The notes beneath the pieces are model-generated. The model was not told the DNA's origin and made no database searches. It was given only the letters and a program-made list of their open reading frames with translations. 64,000 bases of DNA from Propionicimonas sp. (GTDB lineage: Bacteria; Actinomycetota; Actinomycetes; Propionibacteriales; Propionibacteriaceae): assembly GCF_029975155.1 (NCBI RefSeq), contig NZ_JARKPQ010000114.1:1-64000 (forward strand), written 5' to 3'. A program made the position numbers and the translations under genes. Positions 63,558 through 64,000 of this stretch are shown one piece after another (the first letter of the stretch is position 1; the number at the start of each line of letters is the position of its first letter).

Positions 63558-64000
63558 GCCGGAACCTCCACTCGGGCATCGGCGCGGTCGAAGACATGCA
63601 GCGCGCTGGCCTTGACGCGCAGCACGACGTCCCCACCGGGCCGTACCGTGGGAACCTGGGGAGACGTGGCGTAGACGGCACGGTCGGCGATCCTCACCTC
63701 GGTCGTCCAACTGCCGCCCGTGGGCATCAGGGACTCGACCCTCCCCGGCAGTTCCAGTTCATCGCCGGCGGACTGGCCGGGCGCCCCGACCCGCAGCGAC
63801 TCGGGCCGGATGCCCAGCGAGCCAAGGCCGTCCGCCGCCAACCCACGGCGCTCGAGGAATGCCAGCGGCGCCACCGCGTCTGCCCCGGCTGGATCGAGTT
63901 CGAAGAAGTTGATCGGCGGCACCCCCAGGAAGCCGGCCACGAACCGGGTCTGTGGGTGGTCGTAGATCTCGAGCGGAGTGCCGACCTGCTGCAGCACGCC
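63554..64000 (-). CDS. ABC transporter ATP-binding protein, C-terminal part (partial)
   Basis: C-terminal end of an ABC ATPase of the MalK/UgpC/PotA type; the N-terminal nucleotide-binding part lies beyond the right edge. LQQVGTPLEIYDHPQTRFVAGFLGVPPINFFEL is the segment after the ATPase core, and the remaining 110 residues form a TOBE-like regulatory domain with GIRPESLRVG. It belongs to the binding-protein and phosphatase operon. The permease genes are expected further right. Confidence 0.9.
   Translation of the reverse strand, partial: GVLQQVGTPLEIYDHPQTRFVAGFLGVPPINFFELDPAGADAVAPLAFLERRGLAADGLGSLGIRPESLRVGAPGQSAGDELELPGRVESLMPTGGSWTTEVRIADRAVYATSPQVPTVRPGGDVVLRVKASALHVFDRADARVEVPA

Overview
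The window is high-GC DNA with actinobacterial character. It carries a 14-gene nuo operon flanked by menaquinone genes, a DtxR/IdeR-type iron box, a 13E12 (DUF222-HNH) gene, and several genes whose start codon lies only 6-7 bases after a TANNNT box, as in leaderless actinobacterial transcripts. A soil- or host-associated member of the Propionibacteriales would fit. That placement rests on gene content only.

Layout. 1-2565 (minus): an iron-siderophore uptake operon of lipoprotein receptor, siderophore-interacting flavoprotein and FecCD permease (cut by the left edge), under an iron box. 2891-5670 (minus): an amidase coupled to a type II NADH dehydrogenase. 5933-23852 (minus): a continuous run of menJ, nuoA to nuoN and a polyprenyl diphosphate synthase. 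menF (isochorismate synthase) diverges from menJ at 23965, and menG (ubiE type) lies at 42837. The window therefore joins NADH oxidation (two dehydrogenase types) to the making and side-chain reduction of the quinone they use. 25261-34622: accessory genes (unknown membrane proteins, glycerol facilitator, VOC protein, 13E12 HNH protein, SWIM-SNF2 helicase, CPBP protease) with dispersed repeats between them. 34757-40299: N-acetylglucosamine use, with nagBA, PTS EIIC and a GntR regulator on one strand and EIIB, EIIA and a HAD phosphatase diverging, with a dre-like palindrome between. 40370-45216: an ABC export pair, menG, and a TM0106-type nuclease. 45339-59624 (minus): three inositol-type operons: a sugar ABC transporter with two Gfo/Idh dehydrogenases and a TIM-barrel isomerase; iolE-iolG; and iolC, a Cgl0158-type barrel protein, iolB, mmsA. 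A GntR regulator (iolR-like) diverges at 59781. 60509-64000 (minus): a second GntR regulator and a binding protein, inositol monophosphatase-family enzyme and ABC ATPase that runs off the right edge.

The three inositol promoters each have a consensus-like -35 (TTGACA) and a match or near-match to the corynebacterial IolR motif KGWCHTRACA, which ties the operons to the divergent GntR gene. No iolD was found in the window.

The intergenic DNA is rich in dispersed repeats of at least four families: the GTCTCGACARGCTCGAC element, the CCTGAGCCTGGCGAAGGGC element, the GGGGACAGG...CCTGTCCCC palindromes, and GTCATCCC/GGGATGAC units. Copies of the first two lie in frame inside nuoG and at the 3' end of nuoF. 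A nine-unit GGGAYGAC tandem array lies at 52665-52828. No tRNA, rRNA, CRISPR array or classical insertion sequence was recognised.
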